Shown piece by piece: positions 1 to 7,445 of a stretch of DNA of 19,356 bases. The notes under the pieces are model-generated. The model had not been told where the DNA came from. It worked only from the letters and a program-made list of their open reading frames with translations, and made no database searches. The translations under genes and the position numbers were made by a program. The number at the start of each line of letters is the position of its first letter. The stretch's first letter is position 1. The DNA comes from an uncultured Sphingobium sp. (lineage in GTDB: Bacteria > Pseudomonadota > Alphaproteobacteria > Sphingomonadales > Sphingomonadaceae): contig CAMLFF010000023.1 of assembly GCA_946479185.1 (NCBI GenBank), forward strand, positions 1 through 19,356, in the 5' to 3' direction.

Positions 1-316
1 CGATAAACATGGTGAGGATGAGCGCCACCAGAAAATCGAGAAACGTGCCGCTGCTCAGATCATCACCTTGTCCGCGAAAACCCGAATAGGCATCGCGGCT
101 GATCCGGATAAGAAAGAAATTGATCGCCATGATGACCACGGCAGTCGAGTGCAGCCGCGCGCCATAATAATAGCCGAACCATTGGGTGAAGATCAAAACG
201 GTCGAAAAATAGGCGACGAGAAAACAGATCGCGTCGTTAAGAATGCCCCCCGAACGCAGGACGTTCGACGTGAAGCGCACATATTTGTTCCGGATCGGGC
301 CCTGCGGATCAGTCAT
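1..316 (-). CDS. Partial membrane protein, possibly the N-terminus of a polyprenyl-phosphate sugar-1-phosphate transferase (priming enzyme)
   Basis: Only the first 105 codons are present; the gene runs off the left edge. The ATG at 316 is preceded by GAGG ten bases upstream and lies 27 bases after the stop of the TPR gene on the same strand, so the two are probably co-transcribed. The product starts with about 25 polar, basic residues, followed by hydrophobic segments at about residues 26-45, 57-71 and 92-105. A basic loop containing SRDAYSGFRG lies between the last two. This multi-helix N-terminal layout, with an aromatic/Arg loop before a third helix, fits the membrane domain of polyisoprenyl-phosphate hexose-1-phosphate transferases, which start exopolysaccharide repeat synthesis on the inner membrane. 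The diagnostic catalytic C-terminal domain is outside the window, so the call rests on topology and context. Another exopolysaccharide-linked membrane protein is possible. Confidence 0.45.
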   Translation of the reverse strand, partial: MTDPQGPIRNKYVRFTSNVLRSGGILNDAICFLVAYFSTVLIFTQWFGYYYGARLHSTAVVIMAINFFLIRISRDAYSGFRGQGDDLSSGTFLDFLVALILTMFI

Positions 317-343
317 AGAGCCGCCACCTCGCCAAGGGCGACG

Positions 344-1972
344 TCAGATCTGCCCAAACAGACCACGATTGGGAATGGCGCCCGGAGCTTCATCAACAAG
401 ATAGGCCGTCTTAGCATTACTCAATCCTGTTTGCGCACTGGTCAGGCATATCTGATCGCGCGACGCCTGGCATTGCGCAGCGAACATCCCCCAGGCGCGC
501 TCCGACGAAGGTAACGCCCTTGCGAAGGCGCGCGCGATCGACATCGCCCTGCCTTTATCGCCTAACTGGTGAAGATATTGCGTATAACCGCCCACCAACT
601 GAAAATCCTGAGGCAGTTTTTTGAAGCCGTCTTCAAAAATTTGCCGCGCGCGCCAGTCTGCACCCTCGCGGCGATAAATGCCTGCCAATATGATGTAAGT
701 TTCAGCATTGAGCGGATCGTTGGCCTGCGCAAGCTGCGCAGCCTCAAGCGCAATTTGCGTCTGGTTGCGCGCGCGGGCGAGCTGTGCTTTCAGCAACAGT
801 GCGTCAATGTCGTTTGCGTCGGCCTTGAGCAGGCTATCGGCCTGTTTCTGAGCTTCGCCCTGTTTGCCCGTCGCAGCAAGAACCCTCGCTTTGAGCGACG
901 AAATGGCCGGCTGAGCGCCAGCTGGAGCCGAAGCCAACACAGCATTAGCGACATCAACCTGGCCACGAGCAAGCATGTAGCGCGCGGCAAGAATGATTGC
1001 GGCGGCGCTCTTCCAACTACTCGAATCACGCGCTGACGCGGTCGGCAACGGCGTAGGGTCATATTGCCACCAGATTCGCTGCAACGTGCGGTAAACATCT
1101 GGCGTTTTCTCATCACCCTTCAGAAAGGCAAGGCTAGCATCCCGGGCCTGATCGGTCTGGCCAAGCTTATAGAGGAGATTGATCCGATCCAGCTCGACCG
1201 CCGGGGTCATATTACCTTGTCGTGCAAGCTGATCGAGCGCAGTCAGCATCGGCGCTGGCTGTTTGAGGTAACGGTAGAGATTGACGCGGTTGCTAAGCAG
1301 GGCAGCAGAATTGCCTGAGGTGAGCAACGCCTGGTCAATCAGTTTGACCGCCTCCTCGGGCTTACCCGTCCGCGCCAATGCGCGCGCCTTGATTATCGCG
1401 CCCGCCTCATCCGCTGGGCTTATCGCCAATATTCGATCGCCATATTGCAACGCATCATCGAACTTGTCGCGCGCAAGAGCCACCATGCCCTTTGCCTGCA
1501 GACCCGGCAACGCGTTTGGCTCGAGCGTCAAGAGCCGGTCTGCCGCGGCATCCGCCTCGGTTATCTGCCCGATCTGAACGCCGATATTGGCGACATAAGC
1601 TAGCGCAGTTCGATTTGTAGCGTCAAAATCAAGCGCATTCTGGAATGAGCGATAAGCCCCAACGCTGTTACCCGATTGCAGTGCGATAAGACCCGCGATC
1701 TGATGAAAGCCCGGCCCATCCTCGCGCACGGCCAGCGCCTTGACGATGGCCTTTTGCGCGCCCGGCAGATCCCCGGCCTGGAGCAGCGCCTCGGCTTGTT
1801 GAGCGAGGAGGGCGGCGCGCTCGTTCGCGCCTTTACAGGCTGGCATTGCCACCAGTGCTGCGCCGAGCAGCAAAGCTTGCAGGCAGCGCTTCAACCGGAC
1901 GCGGAAATAGCGAAGATGAGAGTGACGCTCATGCATAAAATCGGGAGAAGTCAGGCCATTAAATCCGTTCAT
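344..1972 (-). CDS. TPR-repeat putative lipoprotein of the exopolysaccharide cluster
   Basis: The product has 542 residues. A basic stretch (HLRYFRVRLKR) leads into a hydrophobic segment ending in AMPAC, a plausible lipobox with the lipidated cysteine at residue 46, which suggests a periplasm-facing lipoprotein. From about residue 50 to 500 it is almost entirely helical repeats of TPR type (for example AGDLPGAQKAIVKALA, GKPEEAVKLIDQAL, GADWRARQIFEDGFKKLP). No catalytic domain is visible. TPR lipoproteins occur in exopolysaccharide systems, for example AlgK in alginate export and PrsT-like proteins of PEP-CTERM/exosortase clusters, where they scaffold envelope complexes. It is divergent from the OPX operon and precedes the partial membrane gene by 27 bases. 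The ATG at 1972 has only a weak CGGGGCG upstream; a second ATG at 1936 would still keep the signal sequence. TPR assignment is firm; lipidation and role are inferred. Confidence 0.8.
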   Translation of the reverse strand: MNGFNGLTSPDFMHERHSHLRYFRVRLKRCLQALLLGAALVAMPACKGANERAALLAQQAEALLQAGDLPGAQKAIVKALAVREDGPGFHQIAGLIALQSGNSVGAYRSFQNALDFDATNRTALAYVANIGVQIGQITEADAAADRLLTLEPNALPGLQAKGMVALARDKFDDALQYGDRILAISPADEAGAIIKARALARTGKPEEAVKLIDQALLTSGNSAALLSNRVNLYRYLKQPAPMLTALDQLARQGNMTPAVELDRINLLYKLGQTDQARDASLAFLKGDEKTPDVYRTLQRIWWQYDPTPLPTASARDSSSWKSAAAIILAARYMLARGQVDVANAVLASAPAGAQPAISSLKARVLAATGKQGEAQKQADSLLKADANDIDALLLKAQLARARNQTQIALEAAQLAQANDPLNAETYIILAGIYRREGADWRARQIFEDGFKKLPQDFQLVGGYTQYLHQLGDKGRAMSIARAFARALPSSERAWGMFAAQCQASRDQICLTSAQTGLSNAKTAYLVDEAPGAIPNRGLFGQI

Positions 1973-2142
1973 ATCGCCCCGTCTCGAGATTGCCGAACAC
2001 GGGCCGCGTTACAAGGCTTCAACCAGTTGAGCAACGAAAGTAACCATTGAGCCGGGATCATTAACTCAGCTTTTACGTAGTGACGACATATTGTTTTGGT
2101 ATATGAAGCGGCGGTCCCCCGCCAACAGAAGGATATTCAAGC
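1973..2142. promoter_or_regulatory. Divergent intergenic region between the TPR gene and the OPX operon
   Basis: This 170-base gap must hold promoters for both directions and is more AT-rich than its surroundings, especially 2065-2105. The best minus-strand match is TTGGCG (2125-2120), 16 bases, then TATACC (2103-2098), which would give the TPR gene a leader of about 120 bases. No convincing plus-strand sigma-70 pair was found. Close to the OPX gene there is a small hairpin, GGCGG at 2110-2114 with CCGCC at 2119-2123, followed by the ribosome binding site AGAAGGA at 2127-2133. The promoter match is weak and given only as a candidate. Confidence 0.3.
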
Positions 2143-2787
2143 GTGCGGTCTTCCGTAAAATCATGGCCAGTGACGGCTATGCTCATGATATTCGCTGCAA
2201 CTCCGGGGGGAGCGCAAAGCCGCGCAGCAGCACCTGCTGCCAATGTCGCGAACACGCAGGCGTCGAGCGCATCCAACCTGCCCTCGCGGCCTTATACGAT
2301 CAATCCTGGCGATCAGGTCGAGGTCTATGTCTGGGGTGAGGAACGTTTGCAGCGCAGCATCCGTGTGCTGCCGGACGGCACTTTCTCCTTTCCGCTTGTG
2401 GGCCGCGTCGTCGCGCAGGGCATGTTGCCCGAGCAGATCGAGACCGCGATCTCCAACGGCCTTTCAAGCCAGTATCGTGGTGAGCCGCCGCAGGTGACAG
2501 TCTCTGTCGAGCAGGCCACCGGCTTCACATTCTCCGTTGTTGGCCGGGTTCGCAGCCCCAGCACATTCACGCCGGGACGCTATGTGAATCTGGTCGAGGC
2601 GATATCGCTGGCCGGTGGGCCGGATGAGTTTGCCAATCTCGACAATGTCACAATCATCCGCAAAAACGGCAATGAGCTGACCACTGTGAAATTTCGTCTG
2701 GCGGGCGTGATGCGCGGCAATCTTTCTGATGCGGCCGCCAGCGCCATCCCACAGATTCAAACCGGCGATACGGTGATCGTACCATGA
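2143..2787 (+). CDS. Polysaccharide export protein (OPX family), short periplasmic form
   Basis: The product has 214 residues. The GTG start at 2143 is supported by AGAAGGA nine bases upstream and gives a Sec signal peptide (hydrophobic WPVTAMLMIFAA, probable cleavage near GGA-QS, residues 24-25) with no lipobox cysteine. Residues 50-120 form a Poly_export domain (YTINPGDQVEVYVWGE, then LPDGTFSFPLVGRV). Residues 128-185 resemble an SLBB beta-grasp domain (FSVVGRVRSPSTFTPGRY, then LAGGPDEFANLDNVTIIR). The protein ends at GDTVIVP, so it lacks the further SLBB repeats and the C-terminal amphipathic helix that lets Wza (about 380 residues) form its own outer-membrane pore. It is first in a four-gene operon and overlaps the beta-barrel gene by four bases (ATGA). 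It corresponds in role to the export protein of sphingan clusters (GelD/SpsD type), an inference from domain and context. Confidence 0.92.
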   Translation: MRSSVKSWPVTAMLMIFAATPGGAQSRAAAPAANVANTQASSASNLPSRPYTINPGDQVEVYVWGEERLQRSIRVLPDGTFSFPLVGRVVAQGMLPEQIETAISNGLSSQYRGEPPQVTVSVEQATGFTFSVVGRVRSPSTFTPGRYVNLVEAISLAGGPDEFANLDNVTIIRKNGNELTTVKFRLAGVMRGNLSDAAASAIPQIQTGDTVIVP

Positions 2788-3992
2788 AGACTTCTCGACT
2801 GCTGGCGGGCAGCGCCGCACTTGCTTCGCTGCTGGTCAGCGGCACATCGGTCGCTGAAACCCGAGTCGGTGCGGATGTTGGCGTGAATGTCGGCGTCGCG
2901 ACCAACCCCTTCGGTTCCACAACGAACAGTGCAGCAAGCGGCACCTTGAATGGCAGCTTTGCGCCATTCTTGACTTTGGTTTCACCGACCGGCTCCACCA
3001 CTCTGCGGGGCAATGTGAGCCACACGGAATATACACGGCTCTATGATGGAACGACCGATTATACGGTTTCCCTGTCGACAGCCCATAAAATCAGTCCGCA
3101 AGCCTCGCTCACCGGCGGCCTATCCTATAGCAGCTATGTCAATAATGGCCTTTTCCCGGTCATCAATCCGGTCGTTGGCGCACCGATCAATCTAAACGAC
3201 CCGATCTTTGTTGACCCCAGTGCGGGCGCCAATTTGCGCGAGCGAACTGAAGTCCTTTCTGGGAATGTTGGGCTGTCCTTCACGGTTTCGCCTAGGGATT
3301 CCATTGAGTTGAGCGCCCGCGCTACGCAAGTCTCCTTTCCGAACGGCTCTGCTCTGTCGCGGGGTTATAAATCCTATGGCGGCTCGGCATTTTACATGCG
3401 CACGATCAGCGCCAATACGTCAATCGGCGCTGGGCTCGACTTCATGCGGAATGAGTATGATAATGCGGCCTTTGGCAGCAGCACGCAATATTCACCAACT
3501 GCCCGGCTGACGACCCGACTTGCGCCGCGCTTGTCGCTCAATGTGTCGGCGGGCCTGACGTTCAGCCAGACCGACTTGATCGGTGGCTCCGTGAACAGCA
3601 CTGCATTTGCCGGCTCGGTTGGCCTGTGCCGCGACGGTGAACGTGCGCGCTTTTGCGTGACGGGTTCGCATGGCATTTCCCCATCAACGCTGACAGGGTC
3701 GTCAAAGGTCACGTCGCTGGGTGCAAGCTATCAATATAAGCTCACCCCGCGCAGCAACATCAGCGCAAACCTCTCTTATTCGCGTTCCGAATCGCTCAGC
3801 AACATCGGCAATATTGTTAATGACGATGCCGATTATGGGCAGGTCGGCATCAGCTATGACCGGCAGCTCCTTGAGCGCCTCTCCGCGGTTGTGTCTGCTG
3901 GCTATAGCGATTCCTTCGGCTCGCTCGTCCGGCGCGGCTCAAATCTTTTTGGCTCGATTGGCCTGCGCTATCGGTTGGGTGATCCACGATGA
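2784..3992 (+). CDS. Outer-membrane beta-barrel protein of the polysaccharide export operon
   Basis: The product has 402 residues. A clear signal peptide (MKTSRLL, then a hydrophobic run to SVA-ET, cleavage after about residue 24) is followed by alternating polar/hydrophobic strands throughout, such as SLTGGLSYSSYV, NTSIGAGLDFMRNEY, SLNVSAGLTFSQTD and NISANLSYSRSES, typical of a transmembrane beta-barrel. The last strand (NLFGSIGLRYRL) is followed by GDPR rather than ending on the usual terminal aromatic residue. The only two cysteines, C282 and C291, flank a short charged turn. It overlaps the OPX gene and the co-polymerase gene by four bases each (ATGA at 2784 and 3989), implying coupled translation. 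It may belong to the putative beta-barrel porin 2 group often found in exopolysaccharide clusters, and occupies a place like that of GelF-type genes of sphingan clusters. Neither link could be tested here. The likely role is an outer-membrane conduit or partner for the OPX protein. Confidence 0.75.
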   Translation: MKTSRLLAGSAALASLLVSGTSVAETRVGADVGVNVGVATNPFGSTTNSAASGTLNGSFAPFLTLVSPTGSTTLRGNVSHTEYTRLYDGTTDYTVSLSTAHKISPQASLTGGLSYSSYVNNGLFPVINPVVGAPINLNDPIFVDPSAGANLRERTEVLSGNVGLSFTVSPRDSIELSARATQVSFPNGSALSRGYKSYGGSAFYMRTISANTSIGAGLDFMRNEYDNAAFGSSTQYSPTARLTTRLAPRLSLNVSAGLTFSQTDLIGGSVNSTAFAGSVGLCRDGERARFCVTGSHGISPSTLTGSSKVTSLGASYQYKLTPRSNISANLSYSRSESLSNIGNIVNDDADYGQVGISYDRQLLERLSAVVSAGYSDSFGSLVRRGSNLFGSIGLRYRLGDPR

Positions 3993-5488
3993 ATACGGCT
4001 CAGGCCAATTATGAGTCGGGCGAGCAGGGTGGTGGCGCGTCCTTCATCCCGCATCTACCGACCATCATCATGCAGCGCAAATGGCTGCTCATCATACCCG
4101 CGATTCTGGCATTAATTGCCGCAGTTGCGACAGCATTTCTGCTTCCGGTCAAATATCAGTCGCGCGCGGTGCTGCTCGTTGAAGCATCCTTGCTGCCGCA
4201 GGATAATAATCAGGAGCAAAAAGGCCCTAATGTGGTCGACCAGCGCATGGCCCGCATTCGCCAGCAAGTGCTCAGTCGCCCGCAACTCATCGAATTGATC
4301 CAGCGGAACGGTCTTTACCAGACGGAGTTGCGCAACAGCTCGCTTTCCGAAGTCATCAAGACGATGCGGGAAGCCATTGTGATCGATCCGGTAACGGCTG
4401 AGATTCAAGCCTCTGGCGGTGATCGGCGCAGTACAATCGCCTTCTCGATGAGCTTCGATTATTCCGATCCAATCAAAGCTCAGGCAGTTGCACAAGCCCT
4501 GACGGAACAAGTGCTTCAGTTGGATGCAACGACGAATTCCGCGCAAGCAACCAACACCGTCCAGTTCCTTACCGACCAACAGTCTGAACTGCAGGGTCAG
4601 ATCAGCCAGCTTGACCAGAATATTGCGGACATCAAGGCCCGCAACGGCTTGAGCCTCGCAACCGGTGGCAGCATCGGGATGGGCATGATGGGCGGCTCGA
4701 CGATGGGGATCGACAGTCGCATCGCGTCGCTGCAAGCAGCAAATGCCCAGTTGCAGGCACAACGTGAGATCACGCAGTCAGCAGCAGATCGCGACCCCGT
4801 CCTCGCGGATGCGGAGCAGGCCTTGGCGACAGCGCAGGCGCGTTATGCTGAGAAGCATCCCGATGTCGTGCTGGCCAAGCAGCGCCTCGCTCAAGCGCGG
4901 GAACTCGCCAAGACCAACCAGTCTCGCATCCCAACCTCGGCAATCGCGTCGGAAATCGCCAGCAACAATCGCGAGATTGCGCGCCTCGAATCCGCGCGCG
5001 CGTCAGAAGAAGGTCGTAGTTCTGCAATCCTGAACGCGCAGATGCGCGCGCCGCTCGTGCAGCAGGAAATCTCGCAACTCCAGGAACGGCTCGATGGCCT
5101 CAACGCGCAATATCAGCGCGTGTCCGATCAGTTGATGAATGCGCGAGCTGGCAAGCGTGCGGAAGACGATCAGCAGGGCGAACGCCTTTCCGTCATCGAT
5201 CCGCCTGCTGTGCCTGATGAGCCCTATTCCCCGAACCGACCTATGATCATCTTTCTGATCACGGCTGCTGGCATCGGCTTTGGCCTCGGCCTCATCTTGC
5301 TCCTTGAAATCGTCAACAAGCCGATCCGCGACACAACGTCCGTCGCTCTCGCAACCGGCGAGGCACCCCTTGTCGTCATCCCCACCATCATGGGTGCTGG
5401 CGAGCGTCGCAGCACGGGCCTGTTGAAGTTGTGGCCTTTTGGCCGTGGCAAGGCAGGGAGCGATAAAGATGATGACGATGACGATTGA
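3989..5488 (+). CDS. Polysaccharide co-polymerase (Wzz/Wzc-like, without kinase domain)
   Basis: The product has 499 residues. The first transmembrane helix is at about 33-52 (LLIIPAILALIAAVATAFLL), followed by a Wzz-type periplasmic domain starting VKYQSRAVLLVEASLLPQ. A long coiled-coil region rich in Gln/Ala/Arg spans about 190-395, interrupted by a Gly/Met-rich stretch (residues 226-240). The family's proline-rich signature DPPAVPDEPYSPNRP is at 404-418 and runs into the second helix (419-441), which contains GIGFGLG. The cytoplasmic tail (442-499) has no Walker motifs and ends in DKDDDDDD. In this inner-membrane class the periplasmic domain influences chain length and contacts the OPX channel; the kinase is supplied by the next gene. 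The ATG at 3989 overlaps the barrel stop. Sphingan clusters (GelC/SpsC with GelE/SpsE) have the same split arrangement. Confidence 0.93.
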   Translation: MNTAQANYESGEQGGGASFIPHLPTIIMQRKWLLIIPAILALIAAVATAFLLPVKYQSRAVLLVEASLLPQDNNQEQKGPNVVDQRMARIRQQVLSRPQLIELIQRNGLYQTELRNSSLSEVIKTMREAIVIDPVTAEIQASGGDRRSTIAFSMSFDYSDPIKAQAVAQALTEQVLQLDATTNSAQATNTVQFLTDQQSELQGQISQLDQNIADIKARNGLSLATGGSIGMGMMGGSTMGIDSRIASLQAANAQLQAQREITQSAADRDPVLADAEQALATAQARYAEKHPDVVLAKQRLAQARELAKTNQSRIPTSAIASEIASNNREIARLESARASEEGRSSAILNAQMRAPLVQQEISQLQERLDGLNAQYQRVSDQLMNARAGKRAEDDQQGERLSVIDPPAVPDEPYSPNRPMIIFLITAAGIGFGLGLILLLEIVNKPIRDTTSVALATGEAPLVVIPTIMGAGERRSTGLLKLWPFGRGKAGSDKDDDDDD

Positions 5489-5523
5489 TGGGCATCGCGC
5501 AGCGGATCGAAGGAACGTCATCA

Positions 5524-6330
5524 ATGTCTGAACAGCTCGCGCCGACCAGGAACCTTATGTCCCTTCCTTTCAACATTCCCGATCAGAGCCAAACGGCACT
5601 GTTCACGCCGGATGCGAAGTTGCTTGAGAGCAATCATGTCGTCGGCTTCAGCAACAGGCACATTTCGTCGCGCCCGTTCAGCCTGCTGCGCTCCCAGCTG
5701 GTCAAGCGCATGAAGGCGCGCGGTCACAAGATTGTCGGCGTCACCTCGCCGACGCCGGGTGCAGGCAAGTCCTTCCTGACGGCGAACCTGGCTGCAACGC
5801 TCAGCCGGCTGCCGGGCCACCAGATCCATGTTTTCGATCTCGATATCCGTCGCGCGTCGCTGGCAGCGAATTTCGGCCTGATGGGCGAAGCGGGCCTGGA
5901 GCGTTTTCTGGCAGGGGAGACGGACGATCTTGCCAAGATTGGCCGTCATGTCGAGGGCACCAACCTGACGCTCTATCCCTGTTTTCCGAGCAATTTCGAC
6001 ACCATGCCTTTGCTCGCGGGCGATCGCTTCCTCGGGTTCATTGAGGCGCTGCGTGCTTTGCCGGATGATCATATCGTCTTGTTCGATATGCCGCCGGTGT
6101 TCGCGAATGACGATGCGATGGTCATTGCCGGGCATGTCGATGCCTATTTGATGATCATCGAGCAAGGCCGAAACAGCCAGAAGCAGGTGACGGATTCCAT
6201 GCGTCTGCTGGAGCCGACGGACTGCATCGGATCGGTGCTCAACCGCTATGATGGCGGCGTGACCGATCCCTATGGCTATTCCTACGGCGGCTACGGCAAA
6301 TATACCGGCTATTACAGCAAGGAAGATTGA
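5524..6330 (+). CDS. Bacterial tyrosine kinase (BY-kinase) partner of the co-polymerase
   Basis: From this start the product has 268 residues. The motifs are: Walker A GVTSPTPGAGKS (residues 72-83), Walker A' VFDLDIR (103-109), Walker B IVLFDMPP (184-191), and a C-terminal cluster of eight tyrosines in residues 242-264 (within YDGGVTDPYGYSYGG and what follows). That is the standard BY-kinase plan: ATP-dependent autophosphorylation of the tail controls assembly with the co-polymerase on the inner membrane. No transmembrane helix is visible. The ATG at 5524 is chosen because AGGA lies nine bases upstream (5511-5514). In-frame TTG 5485 or ATG 5488 would add 12 or 13 residues and overlap the upstream stop, and remain possible. 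It is the last gene of the export operon and is followed by a hairpin. No Wzb-like phosphatase gene is visible in the window. Confidence 0.93.
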   Translation: MSEQLAPTRNLMSLPFNIPDQSQTALFTPDAKLLESNHVVGFSNRHISSRPFSLLRSQLVKRMKARGHKIVGVTSPTPGAGKSFLTANLAATLSRLPGHQIHVFDLDIRRASLAANFGLMGEAGLERFLAGETDDLAKIGRHVEGTNLTLYPCFPSNFDTMPLLAGDRFLGFIEALRALPDDHIVLFDMPPVFANDDAMVIAGHVDAYLMIIEQGRNSQKQVTDSMRLLEPTDCIGSVLNRYDGGVTDPYGYSYGGYGKYTGYYSKED

Positions 6331-6336
6331 TTCGGA

Positions 6337-6361
6337 CCGCCGGAGTTTGAGGCTCCGGCGG
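6337..6361. terminator. Perfect 9-bp hairpin between convergent genes
   Basis: CCGCCGGAG (6337-6345) pairs perfectly with CTCCGGCGG (6353-6361) across a seven-base loop. It lies six bases after the BY-kinase stop and 13 bases beyond the rmlB stop, which comes from the other side. No T-run follows on either strand, so it is not a classic intrinsic terminator. It may block read-through or protect transcript ends in both directions. Confidence 0.5.
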
Positions 6362-6374
6362 ACATCAATTACGG

Positions 6375-7445
6375 TTAGCGGCTAATCGCGCTGCGCTCCA
6401 GCAACGGACGCCACCAAGCCTCATTGGCAAGATACCAGGCAAGCGTCTGCGCGAAGCCTTCGGCAAAGGTGCGGCGGGGCGCATAGCCGAGCTCATCGCG
6501 CGCTTTTGTCTCGTCGATTGCATAGCGGCGGTCATGTCCCTGCCGATCGGTGACGAAGCTTTTGAGGCTGACCGAAGGTTCGCCCTTTGCGGCGGGTGCA
6601 TCTGGAAAGCGCGCGGCTAGGCTGGGGTCGCTCGCGAAGGCGCGATCTACCGTGGCGCAAATCTCTTCGATCACGCGCAGATTAGGCAGCTCCTGCCCAC
6701 CGCCGATATTATAGGTTTCGCCTGAGCGACCGCTGAGCAACACCTTCTCGATGCCGTAGCAATGGTCCTCGACATGCAGCCAATCGCGCACATTCATGCC
6801 ATCGCCATAGATCGGCAGGCTGCGGCCATGCAAACAATTGAGCAAGAAGAGCGGGATCAACTTCTCGGGAAACTGGTAGGGACCATAATTGTTCGAGCAA
6901 TTGCTCGTCGTTACATCCAGCCCATAGGTGTGATGATAGGCGCGCACGAGATGATCCGACCCGGCCTTGCTGGCTGAATAGGGCGAGTTGGGCGCATAGG
7001 GCGTCGTCTCGCTGAAGGCCGGATCTTCGGCGCCGAGCGAGCCATAAACTTCATCTGTCGAGACATGATGGAAGCGGTGCGGCTTGCCGGTGCCGCCATC
7101 CAGCCAGATTTTGCGCGCGGCCATGAGCAAGCTGTGCGTGCCAATGACATTGGTGGTGACGAACGCATCGGGGCCAGTGATCGAGCGATCGACATGGCTC
7201 TCGGCAGCGAAATGGACGATCGTGTCGATGCCGCGCTCGGCGAGGAGCTTTTCGACCAGAGCGGTGTCGCAGATATTGCCAACCACCAGCTCGACGCTGT
7301 TCAACCCATCCAGATTGGCAGGGTTGCCCGCGTAGGTAAGCGCATCGAGCACCGTCAGGCTGTTATCGGGATGATGCTCCGCCCAATAATGCGCGAAATT
7401 GGCGCCGATGAACCCGGCGCCGCCAGTGACGAGCAATTTAGCCAT
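6375..7445 (-). CDS. rmlB: dTDP-glucose 4,6-dehydratase
   Basis: The product has 356 residues, normal for the family. It converts dTDP-glucose to dTDP-4-keto-6-deoxyglucose, the second step of dTDP-L-rhamnose synthesis. It is an extended short-chain dehydrogenase with the NAD-binding GGAGFIG at residues 8-14, the catalytic TDE triad at 130-132 (in HHVSTDEVYGSLG) and YSASK with Tyr156 and Lys160. The family stretch SNCSNNYGPYQFPEKLIP begins at 181, and GDGMNVRDWLHVEDHC lies near 214-229. The ATG at 7445 is chosen because the Rossmann motif begins seven residues later and GGAGAG lies ten bases upstream. The open frame extends to 7586, but that part overlaps rmlD and has no family similarity. 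It is the last gene of the rmlACDB operon and overlaps the end of rmlD by eight bases. Confidence 0.97.
   Translation of the reverse strand: MAKLLVTGGAGFIGANFAHYWAEHHPDNSLTVLDALTYAGNPANLDGLNSVELVVGNICDTALVEKLLAERGIDTIVHFAAESHVDRSITGPDAFVTTNVIGTHSLLMAARKIWLDGGTGKPHRFHHVSTDEVYGSLGAEDPAFSETTPYAPNSPYSASKAGSDHLVRAYHHTYGLDVTTSNCSNNYGPYQFPEKLIPLFLLNCLHGRSLPIYGDGMNVRDWLHVEDHCYGIEKVLLSGRSGETYNIGGGQELPNLRVIEEICATVDRAFASDPSLAARFPDAPAAKGEPSVSLKSFVTDRQGHDRRYAIDETKARDELGYAPRRTFAEGFAQTLAWYLANEAWWRPLLERSAISR

Noticed and set aside
68..514. 148-codon plus-strand frame at the left end
   Set aside because: It is antisense to the partial membrane protein and to the TPR gene end, and is highly charged with no motif.
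2073..2276. 67-codon minus-strand frame covering the start of the OPX gene
   Set aside because: It overlaps the OPX signal peptide region, has no recognisable features and no Shine-Dalgarno sequence, and would occupy the divergent promoter region.
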